From positions 50,626 through 114,625 of the forward strand of contig NZ_NESF01000011.1 of assembly GCF_003063665.1 (NCBI RefSeq): 64,000 nucleotides of DNA. Direction: 5' to 3'. The notes under the pieces are model-generated. The model made no database searches and was not told the DNA's origin. It saw only the letters and a list, made by a program, of their open reading frames with translations. The translations under genes and the position numbers were made by a program. This stretch comes from Limnohabitans sp. Hippo3 (GTDB lineage Bacteria; Pseudomonadota; Gammaproteobacteria; Burkholderiales; Burkholderiaceae_C). How positions within the stretch are numbered: the first letter of the stretch is position 1; every line of letters starts with the position of its first letter. This document shows, piece after piece, positions 47,226 to 56,911 of the stretch.

Positions 47226-48191
47226 TCAGACCTTGCCCACCAGCATGGCCTCCACCAACTCCTGCACAGCCAAAGCCTCTTGCGCAGTGGCGAGTTTGTG
47301 CGGCTGGCCACGCAACCACAAGTCCGCCTCGCTCAACTGACGCTGCAATGCACTGGTGCGCGGGTCTTCGGTGGACCAGTCCAACGCTTCGACCCATGGG
47401 CCACCGTCCGAGCGCCAGAGTTGATAAAACTCCCTGAATTGGTGGTTCATGCGGCTGCCGCGCACGGTGACTTCCTGCCGATCCGGTTGCCGCCCCCCGG
47501 TGGTGGCCATGACCGTGACGGGCTTGCCGTCTGCGGTGGTCAAACGGGCCAACATGTCCAGCTCACACAGATCGGGGTCTTGCGGATAGCGCGGCAAGGC
47601 CTGCTGCAAGGTCAGTGGCCCGAGAAAACGCCCGGCCAAAAACAGAAAATGCGAGATCACTTCGCGGGTGTAGCCGCCTTCATGGCGCAGGCGCAGCCAA
47701 TCGGCGTCTTTTTGCCAGGCGCGGGGCCACGCCGGGTAGTTCACCACAATGTCGATGCCGAGCAGCTCACCCGTTTCACCTGCAGCGATGGCGCGGTTGA
47801 GCTCCTCAAAGCCCCGCGAGGCGGCCTGGGTGAAATTGACCACGCCTGGCAAACGCGCTCGGCGCAGTTGGTCGACCAGATCGCGGCTTTGCGCGTTGTC
47901 GGTGCCCAAGGGTTTTTCCATGAAAACGCCCTGCCCGGCGGCAACCGCCTGCAAGGCGTAGGTTTTGCGGGGTCCGGGCGGACAGGCCAGATAGACCGCA
48001 TCGGCCCCGGCCATGGCCGCCTCTGCGCTTTGCGCGACAGGGACGTTCGGCGCCATTTCGATGGTTTTGGCCACCGAAAGAGGCGACGGATCCCAGACCC
48101 CGCAAACTTCAAAAGCCCGGTGCTGCAAGGCGTTTTCGAGCATTCGGCGGCCCATGATGCCCAAGCCGATGATGGCCAATCGATGTGTCAT
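47226..48191 (-). CDS. Gfo/Idh/MocA-family NAD(P)-dependent oxidoreductase
   Basis: A 321-aa dehydrogenase starting at the ATG at 48191, with AGGAGA upstream. N-terminal Rossmann fold (LAIIGLGIMGRRMLENAL) and the EKPLG motif in GVFMEKPLGTDNAQSR that positions the cofactor. The C-terminal alpha/beta domain carries HEGGYTREVISHFLFLAGR, where the catalytic His sits. Substrate unknown; such enzymes act on sugars, inositols or related alcohols. Divergent from the small wHTH gene at 48275 with an 83-bp gap, so the latter may regulate it. Confidence 0.86.
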   Translation of the reverse strand: MTHRLAIIGLGIMGRRMLENALQHRAFEVCGVWDPSPLSVAKTIEMAPNVPVAQSAEAAMAGADAVYLACPPGPRKTYALQAVAAGQGVFMEKPLGTDNAQSRDLVDQLRRARLPGVVNFTQAASRGFEELNRAIAAGETGELLGIDIVVNYPAWPRAWQKDADWLRLRHEGGYTREVISHFLFLAGRFLGPLTLQQALPRYPQDPDLCELDMLARLTTADGKPVTVMATTGGRQPDRQEVTVRGSRMNHQFREFYQLWRSDGGPWVEALDWSTEDPRTSALQRQLSEADLWLRGQPHKLATAQEALAVQELVEAMLVGKV

Positions 48192-48274
48192 GCGTTTCTC
48201 CTTTTGTAACAAGCTTAACGATTCTGCGGCCAGGTCGGTTTTGGGTTTTACAAAAATTCGATAAAATCAAATTT

Positions 48275-48643
48275 ATGGAAAAAACCAACAGTCCTTTTGT
48301 ATCTGCCTACCTGCGCTTTTTGCAGTTGGCCAGAGTCATCCAGGCCCTGCCAGACGGCATGGAGATGGACGCCAACGAGAAAGCCTTGTTGCAAGCCGTG
48401 GTTTTGCGCTGGTACGAAAACCAGCCGATGACGGTGCGCGAGGCCATCGCCTTGGCTGATTTGGGATCTCCTGCCACGCTGCACAAACGCATCACCCGGC
48501 TGCGTGAAAAAGACATGCTGAGCACCTTGAACCTGGAAGGCGATCGCCGCGCCAAGTTCTTGATTCCGACACAGCGGACCTTGGATTACTTCAGTCATCT
48601 GGGGCAGTCCATGCAAGTGGCACACCAAGATTTGCCTGCATGA
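48275..48643 (+). CDS. Small winged-helix (MarR-like) protein
   Basis: A 122-aa cytoplasmic protein from the ATG at 48275 (MEKTNSPFVSAYLRFLQLAR). The middle looks like a winged helix: MTVREAIALADLGSPATLHK (helix-turn-helix) and RLREKDMLSTLNLEGDRRAKF (wing). This fits the MarR-like group but lacks a clear ligand pocket. The stop overlaps the start of the membrane protein gene as ATGA at 48640. Possible control of itself or of the divergent dehydrogenase gene; TTTTGTAA and TTACAAAA half-sites are in the intergenic DNA. Confidence 0.75.
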   Translation: MEKTNSPFVSAYLRFLQLARVIQALPDGMEMDANEKALLQAVVLRWYENQPMTVREAIALADLGSPATLHKRITRLREKDMLSTLNLEGDRRAKFLIPTQRTLDYFSHLGQSMQVAHQDLPA

Positions 48644-49197
48644 GCCCTTTGATCCAAAGAACCTTACAAAAAACAGCACTGACTCTGATCAGTGCTGTTT
48701 TGTTTGTGGGCTTCTTCAAATTCAATGACTGGATTTTCCACACCCTGGAGCACAGCAAGGGGGTGAACTGGGTGTTCTTGCCCGCGGGTTTCCGGGTGAT
48801 TCTGGTGTTGGTGCTGGGCTTGCCCGGTGCGCTGGGCCTGATGCTGGGCAGCTGGTTCATCGATTGGGAGGTGATTGATGGCTCCAATCCCTTGCTGGGC
48901 TTGCTGAACGGGGTGGCCGGCGGATTGACCCCTTGGGTGGTGATGAAATACCTGCACAAACACCACTGGCTCAGCGAACAACTGCAAAAACTGGACCCCT
49001 TGCAATTGCTGAATTTGACGCTGATTTCTTCGGCCGCCAGCGCTGTGGCCCACCAACTGGTCTGGCTCTTGATGGATCGACCCAACATCAACGTGTGGGT
49101 GGATGTTTGGCCCATGTTTTTTGGCAACGTGACAGGCGCCTTGCTGATGCTCTACAGCTTCAAGTTCGCCCTGGACCGACTGCGCATCAAAACCTGA
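48640..49197 (+). CDS. Integral membrane protein, function unknown
   Basis: A 185-aa protein with about four to five hydrophobic helices: LISAVLFVGFF, VILVLVLGLPGALGLMLGSW, LLGLLNGVAGGLTPWVVM, LISSAASAVAHQLVWLLM and MFFGNVTGALLMLYS. The pattern of glycine-rich helices and a C-terminal amphipathic FKFALDRLRIKT recalls MASE1-like membrane sensors without an output domain, but this is weak. Translationally coupled to the upstream small wHTH gene. Confidence 0.7.
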   Translation: MSPLIQRTLQKTALTLISAVLFVGFFKFNDWIFHTLEHSKGVNWVFLPAGFRVILVLVLGLPGALGLMLGSWFIDWEVIDGSNPLLGLLNGVAGGLTPWVVMKYLHKHHWLSEQLQKLDPLQLLNLTLISSAASAVAHQLVWLLMDRPNINVWVDVWPMFFGNVTGALLMLYSFKFALDRLRIKT

Positions 49198-49221
49198 CGC
49201 ACACCGGGCCAATTGCTGGCC

Positions 49222-50433
49222 TCAATCGCCCTCGGCCAAAAACAGCGCCTGCAAATCGCTCAAAAAATCAAAGCCCCTGTCGGTCGGCCAGACCCGGTGC
49301 AGGTCTCGGCCAATCAGCCCTTGTTTTTCCGCCTCTTGCAAACCCTGCTGGATGCTGGTCATGGCCAGGCCCGTGCGGTCTACGTAATCGGCCAGATCAA
49401 AACCACCGCGCAAACGCAAGGCGTTGAGCATGAACTCAAAGGGCAAGTCCTGGCGTGACACCTCGGTGCTTTGGGTGACGGGCTCGCCTTTCATGGCCTG
49501 CTGCATGTAGAGCGCAGGTTCACGGTAACGCACTTGCCGAAGCACTCGGTGCGCAAAACTGAGCTTGCTGTGCGCCCCGGCGCCAATGCCCAGATAGTCC
49601 CCAAACTGCCAGTAGTTCAGGTTGTGGGCGCACTGATGGCCGGGCTTGGCATAGGCCGACACTTCGTACCGCGCCAAGCCAGCCAACGCAGTCAGCTCGG
49701 TGATGCGGTCCATCATTTCGTAGGCCAGATCGTCTTCGGGCAAAGCGGGCGGGAACTTGGCGAACACCGTGTTGGGCTCGATCGTCAGGTGGTAGATCGA
49801 GATGTGCGGCGGCGCAAAGGCCAATGCAGTCTGGATGTCTTGCGTCAGGCCTTGCAACGTCTGGCCCGGTAAGGCGTACATCAGGTCCAGGTTGAAGGTG
49901 TCAAACACCTGGGCCGCTTCGGTCACGGCGGCCAGGGCCTGCTCGCGGTCGTGCACCCGGCCCAGGGCCTTGAGGTGCGCATTGTCAAAACTCTGCACGC
50001 CGATCGACAAGCGGGTGATGCCCGCCTGGCGGAAAGCCTTGAAGCGGTCTTTCTCGAAGGTGCCGGGGTTGGCCTCCATGGTGATCTCGGCGTCTGGTGC
50101 CAAACGCACACGGGCACGGATGCCACCCACCAAACGGTCTATCGCTTCGGGCGAAAACAGGCTGGGTGTGCCACCGCCCAAAAACACGGTCTGGATGCTG
50201 CGACCCCAAATCAGGGGCAGGCTCGCTTCCAGGTCGGCGAACAAGGCGTCGATGTAGGCGTCTTGTGTGGACGGCGCGTCGGCCCCGGCCCGGAATTCGT
50301 GCGAATTGAAGTCGCAATACGGGCACTTCTTGGTGCACCAAGGCAGATGCACATACAGCGACAGTGGCGGCAAAGCGTTCAGCTGCAACACGCCGGGCCG
50401 CATGGCATGCACCGGGTCAAGGTGTGGACTCAT
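49222..50433 (-). CDS. hemW: HemW-like radical SAM protein (heme chaperone)
   Basis: A 403-aa radical SAM enzyme once called coproporphyrinogen oxidase-like and now known as HemW, a heme chaperone. The cluster motif is CTKKCPYCDF (CX3CX2C) near residue 32, preceded by SLYVHLPWC. Other signs are VFLGGGTPSLF, EITMEANPGTFEKDR and a HemN C-terminal domain with YWQFGDYLGIGAGAHS. The extra Cys of true HemN (CX3CX2CXC) is missing: the position after the third Cys is DFN. The ATG at 50433 overlaps the rdgB stop. Confidence 0.93.
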   Translation of the reverse strand: MSPHLDPVHAMRPGVLQLNALPPLSLYVHLPWCTKKCPYCDFNSHEFRAGADAPSTQDAYIDALFADLEASLPLIWGRSIQTVFLGGGTPSLFSPEAIDRLVGGIRARVRLAPDAEITMEANPGTFEKDRFKAFRQAGITRLSIGVQSFDNAHLKALGRVHDREQALAAVTEAAQVFDTFNLDLMYALPGQTLQGLTQDIQTALAFAPPHISIYHLTIEPNTVFAKFPPALPEDDLAYEMMDRITELTALAGLARYEVSAYAKPGHQCAHNLNYWQFGDYLGIGAGAHSKLSFAHRVLRQVRYREPALYMQQAMKGEPVTQSTEVSRQDLPFEFMLNALRLRGGFDLADYVDRTGLAMTSIQQGLQEAEKQGLIGRDLHRVWPTDRGFDFLSDLQALFLAEGD

Positions 50434-51044
50434 GCAGCGGAACCATCCAGCCAACGCTCACGCATCAGCGCCAGCATGGCTTGCGCGGCGCGACCCCGGT
50501 GGCTGTTGGCGTTTTTAACTTCGGTGGGCAGCTCGGCAAAGGTCTTGCCAAATTCCGGCAAGAACAACACCGGATCGAAGCCAAATCCATTGCTGCCCCG
50601 GCGCTCAGGCGCGATCTGCACCACCACCCGGCCGACGGCAATCAGGGGCTCCGGGTCGTCGGCACTGCGCACGGCCACCAAGGTGCTGACCATGGCGGCG
50701 CGGCGGTTGGTGACACCCTGCATTTGCGCCAGCAGCGCGGTGACATTGGTGTCATCGCCTTTGGGGTAGCCAAAGCGGGTGGCGTAATACGCCGTGTCCA
50801 CACCCGGCTGCCCCCCAAAAGCATCCACACACAAACCCGCGTCATCGGCCAGGGCGGGCAAGCCGCTCAGCTGCGCGGCATGGCGGGCTTTGGCCAAAGC
50901 GTTTTCAACGAAGGTCTTGAAGGGCTCTGCCGCTTCGGGGATGTTCAGCTCGGACTGGCGCACCAGCGTCATGCCCAGCGGCGCCAACAGGGTTTGCAGC
51001 TCGGCCAGTTTGCCCGCGTTGTTGGAAGCCAGAACAATTTTCAT
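50430..51044 (-). CDS. rdgB: dITP/XTP pyrophosphatase RdgB
   Basis: A 204-aa HAM1-type house-cleaning enzyme removing dITP, ITP and XTP. Starts at the ATG at 51044 (MKIVLASNNAGKLAELQTLL). Conserved segments are ALADDAGLCVDAFGGQPGV, the substrate motif FGFDPVLFLPEFGKTFAEL and NSHRGRAAQ. Length normal. Middle gene of the rph-rdgB-hemW operon on the minus strand; its role complements a cell with active purine metabolism but it is a standard gene here in Burkholderiales. Confidence 0.96.
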   Translation of the reverse strand: MKIVLASNNAGKLAELQTLLAPLGMTLVRQSELNIPEAAEPFKTFVENALAKARHAAQLSGLPALADDAGLCVDAFGGQPGVDTAYYATRFGYPKGDDTNVTALLAQMQGVTNRRAAMVSTLVAVRSADDPEPLIAVGRVVVQIAPERRGSNGFGFDPVLFLPEFGKTFAELPTEVKNANSHRGRAAQAMLALMRERWLDGSAA

Positions 51045-51062
51045 GAAGCCACCCACCGCGCT

Positions 51063-51821
51063 TCAGGCGCTGAAAGTCAGGGTCTTGGGCTCATCGTGCG
51101 CCTGCTTTTGCAGCAGCACGAGTTGTGCAATGCCTTTTTCAGCCAGAGCCAGCATACGGTCCATCTCGACGCGGGTGAAGGCCACACCTTCGGCCGTGCC
51201 CTGCACTTCCACAAAATGGCCCGCGCCGGTCATGACCACGTTCATGTCGGTGTCACAGGCCGAGTCTTCGGGGTAATCCAGGTCCAGCAAGGCGGTGCCG
51301 TTTTTCAGGCCCACCGAGATGGCAGCCACACGGTCGATGATGGGCGACTCGGTCAATTTGCCCGTGGCCATGAGCCAGTTGACCGCGTCTTGCGCCGCCA
51401 CAAAAGCGCCCGTGATGCTGGCGGTGCGCGTGCCGCCATCGGCCTGCAGCACATCACAGTCGAGGTGAATGGTGCGCTCACCCAGTTTTTTCAGGTCAAA
51501 CACGGCCCGCAACGAGCGGCCAATCAGGCGCTGAATTTCTTGCGTGCGACCGCTTTGCTTGCCGCGTGCGGCTTCGCGGTCACCCCGGGTGTGGGTGGCG
51601 CGGGGCAGCATGCCGTATTCGGCGGTCACCCAGCCTTCGCCGCTGCCTTTTTTGTGGCCCGGCACCTTTTCTTCGACCGAGGCGGTGCACAGCACGCGGG
51701 TCTGGCCAAACTCAATGAGCACCGAGCCTTCTGCGTGCACGGTGTAACCGCGGGTGATGCGCACAGCGCGCAAAGCGTCGCTGGCGCGACCGGTTCGGAC
51801 GTAAGAGACGGTGGTGTTCAT
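51063..51821 (-). CDS. rph: Ribonuclease PH
   Basis: A 252-aa phosphorolytic 3'-exoribonuclease that trims tRNA ends. The ATG at 51821 ([20 protein letters not shown]) gives the usual length; a longer reading to 51968 runs into the yicC upstream region. Motifs: [54 protein letters not shown] and [19 protein letters not shown]. All catalytic parts are present. Divergent from yicC. Confidence 0.96.
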   Translation of the reverse strand: MNTTVSYVRTGRASDALRAVRITRGYTVHAEGSVLIEFGQTRVLCTASVEEKVPGHKKGSGEGWVTAEYGMLPRATHTRGDREAARGKQSGRTQEIQRLIGRSLRAVFDLKKLGERTIHLDCDVLQADGGTRTASITGAFVAAQDAVNWLMATGKLTESPIIDRVAAISVGLKNGTALLDLDYPEDSACDTDMNVVMTGAGHFVEVQGTAEGVAFTRVEMDRMLALAEKGIAQLVLLQKQAHDEPKTLTFSA

Positions 51822-51982
51822 GTTGGCACTGAAAGGGGGTTGTCTGCTGAGCCCGGCCATGCGCAGGCGGGGCGGGCCCAAGAGTTTGAGATAATGCCTC
51901 GTTTCATGTTCAGCTGTCAGGCTGGGCATTTGCAGCGCATCGCGGCCAGTCTGGCTTGGCGCTGTCACAAGGAACTTGATCG

Positions 51983-52900
51983 ATGCCAGTTTACAGTATG
52001 ACCGGGTACGCCAGCGTGCAGCACAGCCCGCTGGGTGCAGGCGGTGACACCCCTGCCCCCTTGGCCCCGACAGCCCGGATGGGCCTGGAAATCCGCTCGG
52101 TCAACAGCCGTTTTCTGGACCTGTCTTTTCGCCTGCCCGAAGAACTGCGCCAGCTCGAACCCGGCCTGCGCGAGCTGATCACCCGGCAAATCAAACGCGG
52201 CAAAGTCGAGGTGCGGGCCAGCCAGGATGCCGGTGACGGCGCGGCCTTGCAAGCCCCCAACCACCAGGCCCTGCAAAAAATCGCCGCCTTGCAAGGCAAG
52301 ATCCAGGATTGGCTGCCCGATGCCCGCGCTTTGAGCGTGGCCGACGTGTTGCGCATGACCGCAGGCAGCTCTGGCCAGGCCGCACCCGACGAAGCCGCCT
52401 GGATGCAACTGGCCGTCCAAGCCGTGGACGCCCTGCGCGAAGCCCGCGCCCGCGAAGGCGCCCGCCTGACCGAGATGCTGCAAGGCCACATTGCCCAGCT
52501 GCGCAGCTTGGCCGATCTGGCCGTGCCGCTGGTGCCACAGTTGGTGGAACAACAGCGCCAGCGCTTTTTGGAGCGCTGGAAAGACGCCATGGCCCTGGCC
52601 GACGGCAGCCACCTGCCCGAATCTGCGCAAGACCGGGCCCTCACCGAGGCGACCGCGTTTGCCATCCGCATCGATGTCGCCGAAGAGCTGACCCGCCTGC
52701 GCTCGCACCTGGACGAAATCAGCCGCTTGCTGGACAAGGGCGGCGACATCGGCAAGCGCCTGGACTTTTTGATCCAGGAGCTGCACCGCGAGGCCAACAC
52801 CCTGGGCTCCAAATCGGCCGTGCTGGAGATGACCCGCATCTCGGTGGACATGAAGGTGCTGATTGAGCAAATGCGCGAACAAGTCCAAAACATCGAATAA
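51983..52900 (+). CDS. yicC: YicC-family endoribonuclease
   Basis: A 305-aa protein of the YicC family, recently described as RNases involved in small-RNA decay. Typical ends: N-terminal MTGYAS followed by [20 protein letters not shown], and C-terminal [20 protein letters not shown] with [21 protein letters not shown] slightly longer N-terminal insert (about residues 12-28, proline-rich) is seen. First of the yicC-gmk-rpoZ group. Confidence 0.93.
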   Translation: MPVYSMTGYASVQHSPLGAGGDTPAPLAPTARMGLEIRSVNSRFLDLSFRLPEELRQLEPGLRELITRQIKRGKVEVRASQDAGDGAALQAPNHQALQKIAALQGKIQDWLPDARALSVADVLRMTAGSSGQAAPDEAAWMQLAVQAVDALREARAREGARLTEMLQGHIAQLRSLADLAVPLVPQLVEQQRQRFLERWKDAMALADGSHLPESAQDRALTEATAFAIRIDVAEELTRLRSHLDEISRLLDKGGDIGKRLDFLIQELHREANTLGSKSAVLEMTRISVDMKVLIEQMREQVQNIE

Positions 52901-52911
52901 AGAGCCTGAAC

Positions 52912-53532
52912 ATGGATTACCCAGGAAACCTGTTTGTCGTGGCCGCCCCCAGCGGGGCTGGCAAATCCAGTCTGGTCAAGGCCTTGATGGAGCTGGATTC
53001 GCGCGTGCAGCCCACTGTGTCGCACACCACCCGCGCCCCCCGAGGCCAGGAGAAGCACGGCCGCGAATACTTTTTCGCCTCGGCGCAGGAGTTCGATGCC
53101 ATGGTGCTGGCCGACGCCTTTGTCGAGTGGGCCCATGTGCACGGCCAGCGCTACGGCACCTCCAAAAAGATGATCGAAGACCGCATGGCCCAAGGGGCCG
53201 ATGTGGTGCTGGAAATCGACTACCAGGGTGCCCTGCAGATCAAGAAGATGTACGCCAACGCGGTGCTGATCTTCATCCTGCCGCCCAGCTGGGAAGAGTT
53301 GCGCTCGCGCCTGGAGCGCCGGGGCGAGGATGCGCCCGAGATCATCGAGCTGCGCCTGCAGAATGCGGCGGTGGAGATGGCACAAGCCAAAGAATTCGAC
53401 TTCGTTATAATCAACGAAGTATTTGATCGTGCCCTGTTTGACCTCAAAGCGGTTGTTCACGCCCAGCGGCTCAAATACCACGTCCAGCGCCGTGCCCGGC
53501 CTGACACCTTTCAAGCCCTCAAGATGGCTTAA
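52912..53532 (+). CDS. gmk: Guanylate kinase
   Basis: A 206-aa nucleoside monophosphate kinase, GMP to GDP. P-loop [10 protein letters not shown] at 12-21; GMP-binding parts [19 protein letters not shown] and the Asp in [15 protein letters not shown]; lid with [17 protein letters not shown]. The 12-bp gap after yicC and 30 bp before rpoZ show co-transcription, the classical order in proteobacteria. Confidence 0.97.
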   Translation: MDYPGNLFVVAAPSGAGKSSLVKALMELDSRVQPTVSHTTRAPRGQEKHGREYFFASAQEFDAMVLADAFVEWAHVHGQRYGTSKKMIEDRMAQGADVVLEIDYQGALQIKKMYANAVLIFILPPSWEELRSRLERRGEDAPEIIELRLQNAAVEMAQAKEFDFVIINEVFDRALFDLKAVVHAQRLKYHVQRRARPDTFQALKMA

Positions 53533-53562
53533 ACCCCGTACAGACATTTTCAAGGAACACAC

Positions 53563-53763
53563 ATGGCCCGCATCACTGTTGAAGATTGCCTGGAACAGAT
53601 CCCCAACCGCTTTCAGCTGGTTTTGGCCGCCACTTACCGCGCCCGCATGCTGAGCCAAGGCCACACGCCCCGCATCGAAAGCAAAAACAAGCCCGGCGTG
53701 ACCGCCTTGCGCGAAATCGCTGCTGGCAAGGTCGGCATCGAAATGCTCAAGCGCGTGGCCTGA
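53563..53763 (+). CDS. rpoZ: RNA polymerase omega subunit
   Basis: A 66-aa protein that helps assemble RNA polymerase and, in proteobacteria, forms part of a ppGpp site. [20 protein letters not shown] is the invariant start, followed by [10 protein letters not shown] and [17 protein letters not shown]. Followed by a terminator and then spoT, which makes the ppGpp sensed through omega. Confidence 0.97.
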   Translation: MARITVEDCLEQIPNRFQLVLAATYRARMLSQGHTPRIESKNKPGVTALREIAAGKVGIEMLKRVA

Positions 53764-53797
53764 AGCACGCCCCATCCGGCCGTGGCCGGATCCCATC

Positions 53798-53821
53798 AAG
53801 CCCCAGTCATGGGGCTTTTTT
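53798..53821 (+). terminator. Rho-independent terminator after rpoZ
   Basis: AAGCCCC AGTCAT GGGGCTTTTTT. A second small hairpin (ATCCGGCC / GGCCGGAT) precedes it at 53774-53791. Confidence 0.85.
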
Positions 53822-53866
53822 GTGCCCGCCAGAAACACCCGCCAACGCTTGCGTTACATTGACGTC

Positions 53867-56137
53867 ATGAGCACTGCCATGCCCCCGTCCACCCCAGCAG
53901 GTCACAGCCGCCACAAGGCCGTGCCTCCTGCTGCGGCCAACGCGGCAGCGGCCAGCTTTGCGGTGCTGGAGGCCCAACTCGGTTACCTGAGCGAAGCCGA
54001 AACCGACATGGTGCGCAAAGCCTACAAATTTGCCGACGAAGCCCATTTGGGCCAGATGCGCAAAAGTGGCGAGCCCTACATCACCCACCCGATCGCGGTG
54101 GCCGGCTTGTGCACCGAATGGAAGCTGGACGCCCAGGCATTGGCAGCAGCCCTGTTGCACGATGCGATGGAAGACTGCGGCGTCACCAAGATCGAGTTGA
54201 TCGAGCGCTTCGGCTCCCAGGTGGCCGAATTGGTGGACGGCCTGACCAAGTTGGACAAGCTGGAGTTCAACACCCGCGAAGAAAACCAGGCCGAGTCGTT
54301 TCGCAAGATGCTGCTGGCCATGGCCCGCGATGTGCGGGTCATCCTCATCAAGCTGGCCGACCGCACCCACAACATGCGCACCATGGGCGACATGCCGCGC
54401 AGCAAGTGGGGCCGCATCGCCTCGGAAACCCTCGAAATTTATGCCCCGATTGCGCACCGCCTGGGCCTGAACCAGATCTACCGCGAACTGCAAGACCTGG
54501 CCTTCAAGCACCTGCTGCCCTGGCGTTATGCGGTTTTGACCAAGGCGGTCTCGCGCGCACGCAACCGCCGCCGCGATTTGATTCAAAAGGTGCAGGCCGA
54601 TGTCGAAGCCGTTTTTGCACAGGCCAAGATGGATGTGCGCATCAGTGGCCGCGAAAAAACCCTCTACTCCATTTACAAGAAGATGGATGAAAAGCACCTG
54701 AGCTTTGCCCAGGTGACCGACATTTACGGCTTCCGGGTCATCGTGCCTTCGGTGATTGACTGTTACACGGCCCTGGGCTGGTTGCACCAGATCTACAAGC
54801 CTGTGCCCGGCAAGTTCAAGGACCACATCGCCATTGCCAAGGTCAATGGCTACCAGTCGCTGCACACCACCTTGGTGGGGCCATCGGGCGTGAACGTCGA
54901 GTTTCAGATGCGCACCGAGGCCATGCACCTGGTGGCCGAATCGGGCGTGGCAGCGCACTGGCTTTACAAAGAACACGAATCGGCCAGCGCCCAATCGGAG
55001 CGCCTGGGCACACAGTGGCTGCAATCGCTTTTGGACATCCAGACCGAAACACGCGACGCGGCCGAGTTCTGGGACCACGTCAAAGTCGACCTGTTCCCGG
55101 ATGCCGTCTATGTGTTCACCCCCAAGAGCCAGATCATGGCTTTGCCACGCGGCGCCACGGTGGTGGACTTTGCTTATGCCATCCACAGCCGGGTGGGCGA
55201 CCACGCCATGGCCGCTCGCATCAACGGCGACCAGGTACCCCTGCGCACCGAGCTCAAAAACGGTGATGTGGTCGAAGTTATCACCGCGCCCGTGTCGTCC
55301 CCCAACCCAGCCTGGCTGGGCTTTGTGCGCACCGGGCGCGCCCGCTCCAAGATCCGCCACCACCTCAAGACCATGGCGCAAACCGAATCGGTCGAGCTGG
55401 GCGAAAAACTGCTGTCCCAAGCCTTGCGTGCCGAAGGCATCGACAAGCTCCCTTCTGACGAGGAGAACGACCAGATCATTTGGGACAAATTGCTGCGCTT
55501 CACGGGTAACCGCAACCGCGCAGATTTGTTGATGGACATTGGTCTGGGCAAACGCATCGCCAGCATTGTGGCCAAACGTCTGACCGCTTTGCTGTCCGAG
55601 CGGGGCCAAAAACCCGATGCCCTGCTGATGACGCGGGAACGATTCACGGCGCACGAATCCATCTCGCAAGGGGCCATCACCCTGGACGGCAGCGAAAACG
55701 CGTCGGTGGTCTATTCCCGCTGCTGCCGCCCACTGCCCGGTGACGACATCGTGGGCTACCTGGGCCGTGGTGAAGGCCTGGCTGTGCACACCCGCGACTG
55801 CGCCACCGCGCGTAAGCTGGAACATAAGGACAGCGAGCGCTTCATTGGTGTGGAGTGGTCGGACGAACTGAGCCGCAGCTTCGAGACTGCCATCAACGTC
55901 AGCGTGGTCAACGGCAAGGGTGTGCTGGCCCGTGTGGCGGGTGCACTGGCCGTCGCCGAGACCGACATCGTTCACGTGGACATGGGCAGCGATTCACCGC
56001 AAGACATGGCCGAGTTGAAATTTGTCATTGCGGTACGGGATGTGGCGCATCTTGAGCAAGTGCTGCGTCACCTCAAGCGCACCCTCTCGGTGGTCCGGGC
56101 TGAGCGCCAGACCCACAAAGGCAACGCCCCCGCCTGA
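53867..56137 (+). CDS. spoT: Bifunctional (p)ppGpp synthetase/hydrolase SpoT/Rel
   Basis: A 756-aa stringent-response enzyme starting at the ATG at 53867; an in-frame start at 53822 would begin inside the terminator. HD hydrolase domain ~35-190 with intact ALLHDAMEDCG and ILIKLADRTHNMRT. Synthetase domain ~225-360 with GREKTLYSIYKKM, DIYGFRVIV and VEFQMRTEAMH (the ExQ dyad present), so both activities seem retained. TGS at ~405-465 (VYVFTPKSQIMALPRGATVV). C-terminal ACT at ~685-750. The classical rpoZ-spoT neighbourhood is present. Confidence 0.96.
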   Translation: MSTAMPPSTPAGHSRHKAVPPAAANAAAASFAVLEAQLGYLSEAETDMVRKAYKFADEAHLGQMRKSGEPYITHPIAVAGLCTEWKLDAQALAAALLHDAMEDCGVTKIELIERFGSQVAELVDGLTKLDKLEFNTREENQAESFRKMLLAMARDVRVILIKLADRTHNMRTMGDMPRSKWGRIASETLEIYAPIAHRLGLNQIYRELQDLAFKHLLPWRYAVLTKAVSRARNRRRDLIQKVQADVEAVFAQAKMDVRISGREKTLYSIYKKMDEKHLSFAQVTDIYGFRVIVPSVIDCYTALGWLHQIYKPVPGKFKDHIAIAKVNGYQSLHTTLVGPSGVNVEFQMRTEAMHLVAESGVAAHWLYKEHESASAQSERLGTQWLQSLLDIQTETRDAAEFWDHVKVDLFPDAVYVFTPKSQIMALPRGATVVDFAYAIHSRVGDHAMAARINGDQVPLRTELKNGDVVEVITAPVSSPNPAWLGFVRTGRARSKIRHHLKTMAQTESVELGEKLLSQALRAEGIDKLPSDEENDQIIWDKLLRFTGNRNRADLLMDIGLGKRIASIVAKRLTALLSERGQKPDALLMTRERFTAHESISQGAITLDGSENASVVYSRCCRPLPGDDIVGYLGRGEGLAVHTRDCATARKLEHKDSERFIGVEWSDELSRSFETAINVSVVNGKGVLARVAGALAVAETDIVHVDMGSDSPQDMAELKFVIAVRDVAHLEQVLRHLKRTLSVVRAERQTHKGNAPA

Positions 56138-56142
56138 AAAGC

Positions 56143-56715
56143 CTAGCCTGCCAGCCCAGATCCAACAGGGGCCGGATAGCGGACCTGCAACACCTCGATG
56201 TCCAGCACGCCTGCAGGCGTGACCAACTTGAGTTCATCGCCCTCGCGTGATTTGAGTAAGGTGCGTGCGATCGGCGAGACCCAACTGACCTGGCCTTGCA
56301 AGCTGTCGGCTTCGTCGATGCCCAAAATGGTGACCGTGCGCTCGACGCCTGAGGCCTCGGCGTAGGTGACCGTGGCCCCAAAGAACACCTGATCGCTGCC
56401 ATGGTGCACGGCCGGGTCCACCACTTCGGCGATTTCCAGCCGCTTGGTCAGGAAACGGATGCGGCGGTCGATCTCGCGCAAACGCTTTTTGCCGTAGAGG
56501 TAATCGCCGTTTTCTGAGCGGTCCCCGTTGCTCGCGGCCCAATGCACGATCTCGACCACCTTGGGCCGCTCGTCATCGATCAAACTGAAGAGCTCGGCGC
56601 GCAGTCGGGCGTAGCCGCCTGGCGTCATGTAGTTGCGTGCACCTGAAGGCAAAGCCGGCAAACCCAGCTCGTCGTCATCGTCGCCGTCGGTCTCTTTGGT
56701 GAAGGCTTTGCTCAT
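56143..56715 (-). CDS. greB: Transcription elongation factor GreB
   Basis: A 190-aa factor that rescues backtracked RNA polymerase. Starts at the ATG at 56715; the longer reading to 56868 would cross a tRNA and a terminator. N-terminal coiled coil from ~40 with ARLRAELFSLIDDERPKVVE and the acidic tip in ASNGDRSENGDYLYGKKRLR. C-terminal FKBP-like domain with SWVSPIARTLLKSREGDELK. The first ~30 residues (KETDGDDDDELGLPALPSGA) form an acidic extension absent from E. coli GreB. Confidence 0.93.
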   Translation of the reverse strand: MSKAFTKETDGDDDDELGLPALPSGARNYMTPGGYARLRAELFSLIDDERPKVVEIVHWAASNGDRSENGDYLYGKKRLREIDRRIRFLTKRLEIAEVVDPAVHHGSDQVFFGATVTYAEASGVERTVTILGIDEADSLQGQVSWVSPIARTLLKSREGDELKLVTPAGVLDIEVLQVRYPAPVGSGLAG

Positions 56716-56743
56716 GTCCTGATGTTCAAGGGCAAAAATAGAA

Positions 56744-56771
56744 AAAGCCCACAACTCGCGTTGTGGGCTTT
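56744..56771 (-). terminator. Terminator of tRNA-Arg
   Basis: An 11-bp stem AAAGCCCACAA / TTGTGGGCTTT with a CGCGAG loop; on the minus strand it is followed by TTCTATTTTT. It separates tRNA-Arg from greB. Confidence 0.82.
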
Positions 56772-56779
56772 CTAATTTT

Positions 56780-56856
56780 TGGTGCGGCTGGCAGGAATCG
56801 AACCCACGACCCCTTGGTTCGTAGCCAAGTACTCTATCCAGCTGAGCTACAGCCGC
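56780..56856 (-). tRNA. tRNA-Arg (ACG)
   Basis: A 77-nt tRNA on the minus strand: acceptor GCGGCTG / CAGCCGC, D loop AGCTGGATAGA, anticodon loop CTACGAA (anticodon ACG), T loop TTCGAAT, encoded CCA. All stems pair. Confidence 0.96.
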
Positions 56857-56868
56857 ATCATAGATCAA

Positions 56869-56874
56869 ATTATA
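56869..56874 (-). promoter_or_regulatory. -10 box of tRNA-Arg
   Basis: A perfect TATAAT on the minus strand, 12 bp before the tRNA 5' end. The -35 region is not obvious. Confidence 0.6.
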
Positions 56875-56911
56875 GCAAGCTTTTCAGGGCAGTTTTGGGC
56901 GGCCCCTCAAT

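Noticed and set aside
53807..55975. A 722-codon minus-strand frame opposite spoT
   Set aside because: Antisense shadow of a high-GC gene; no domains, and it would cross the rpoZ terminator.
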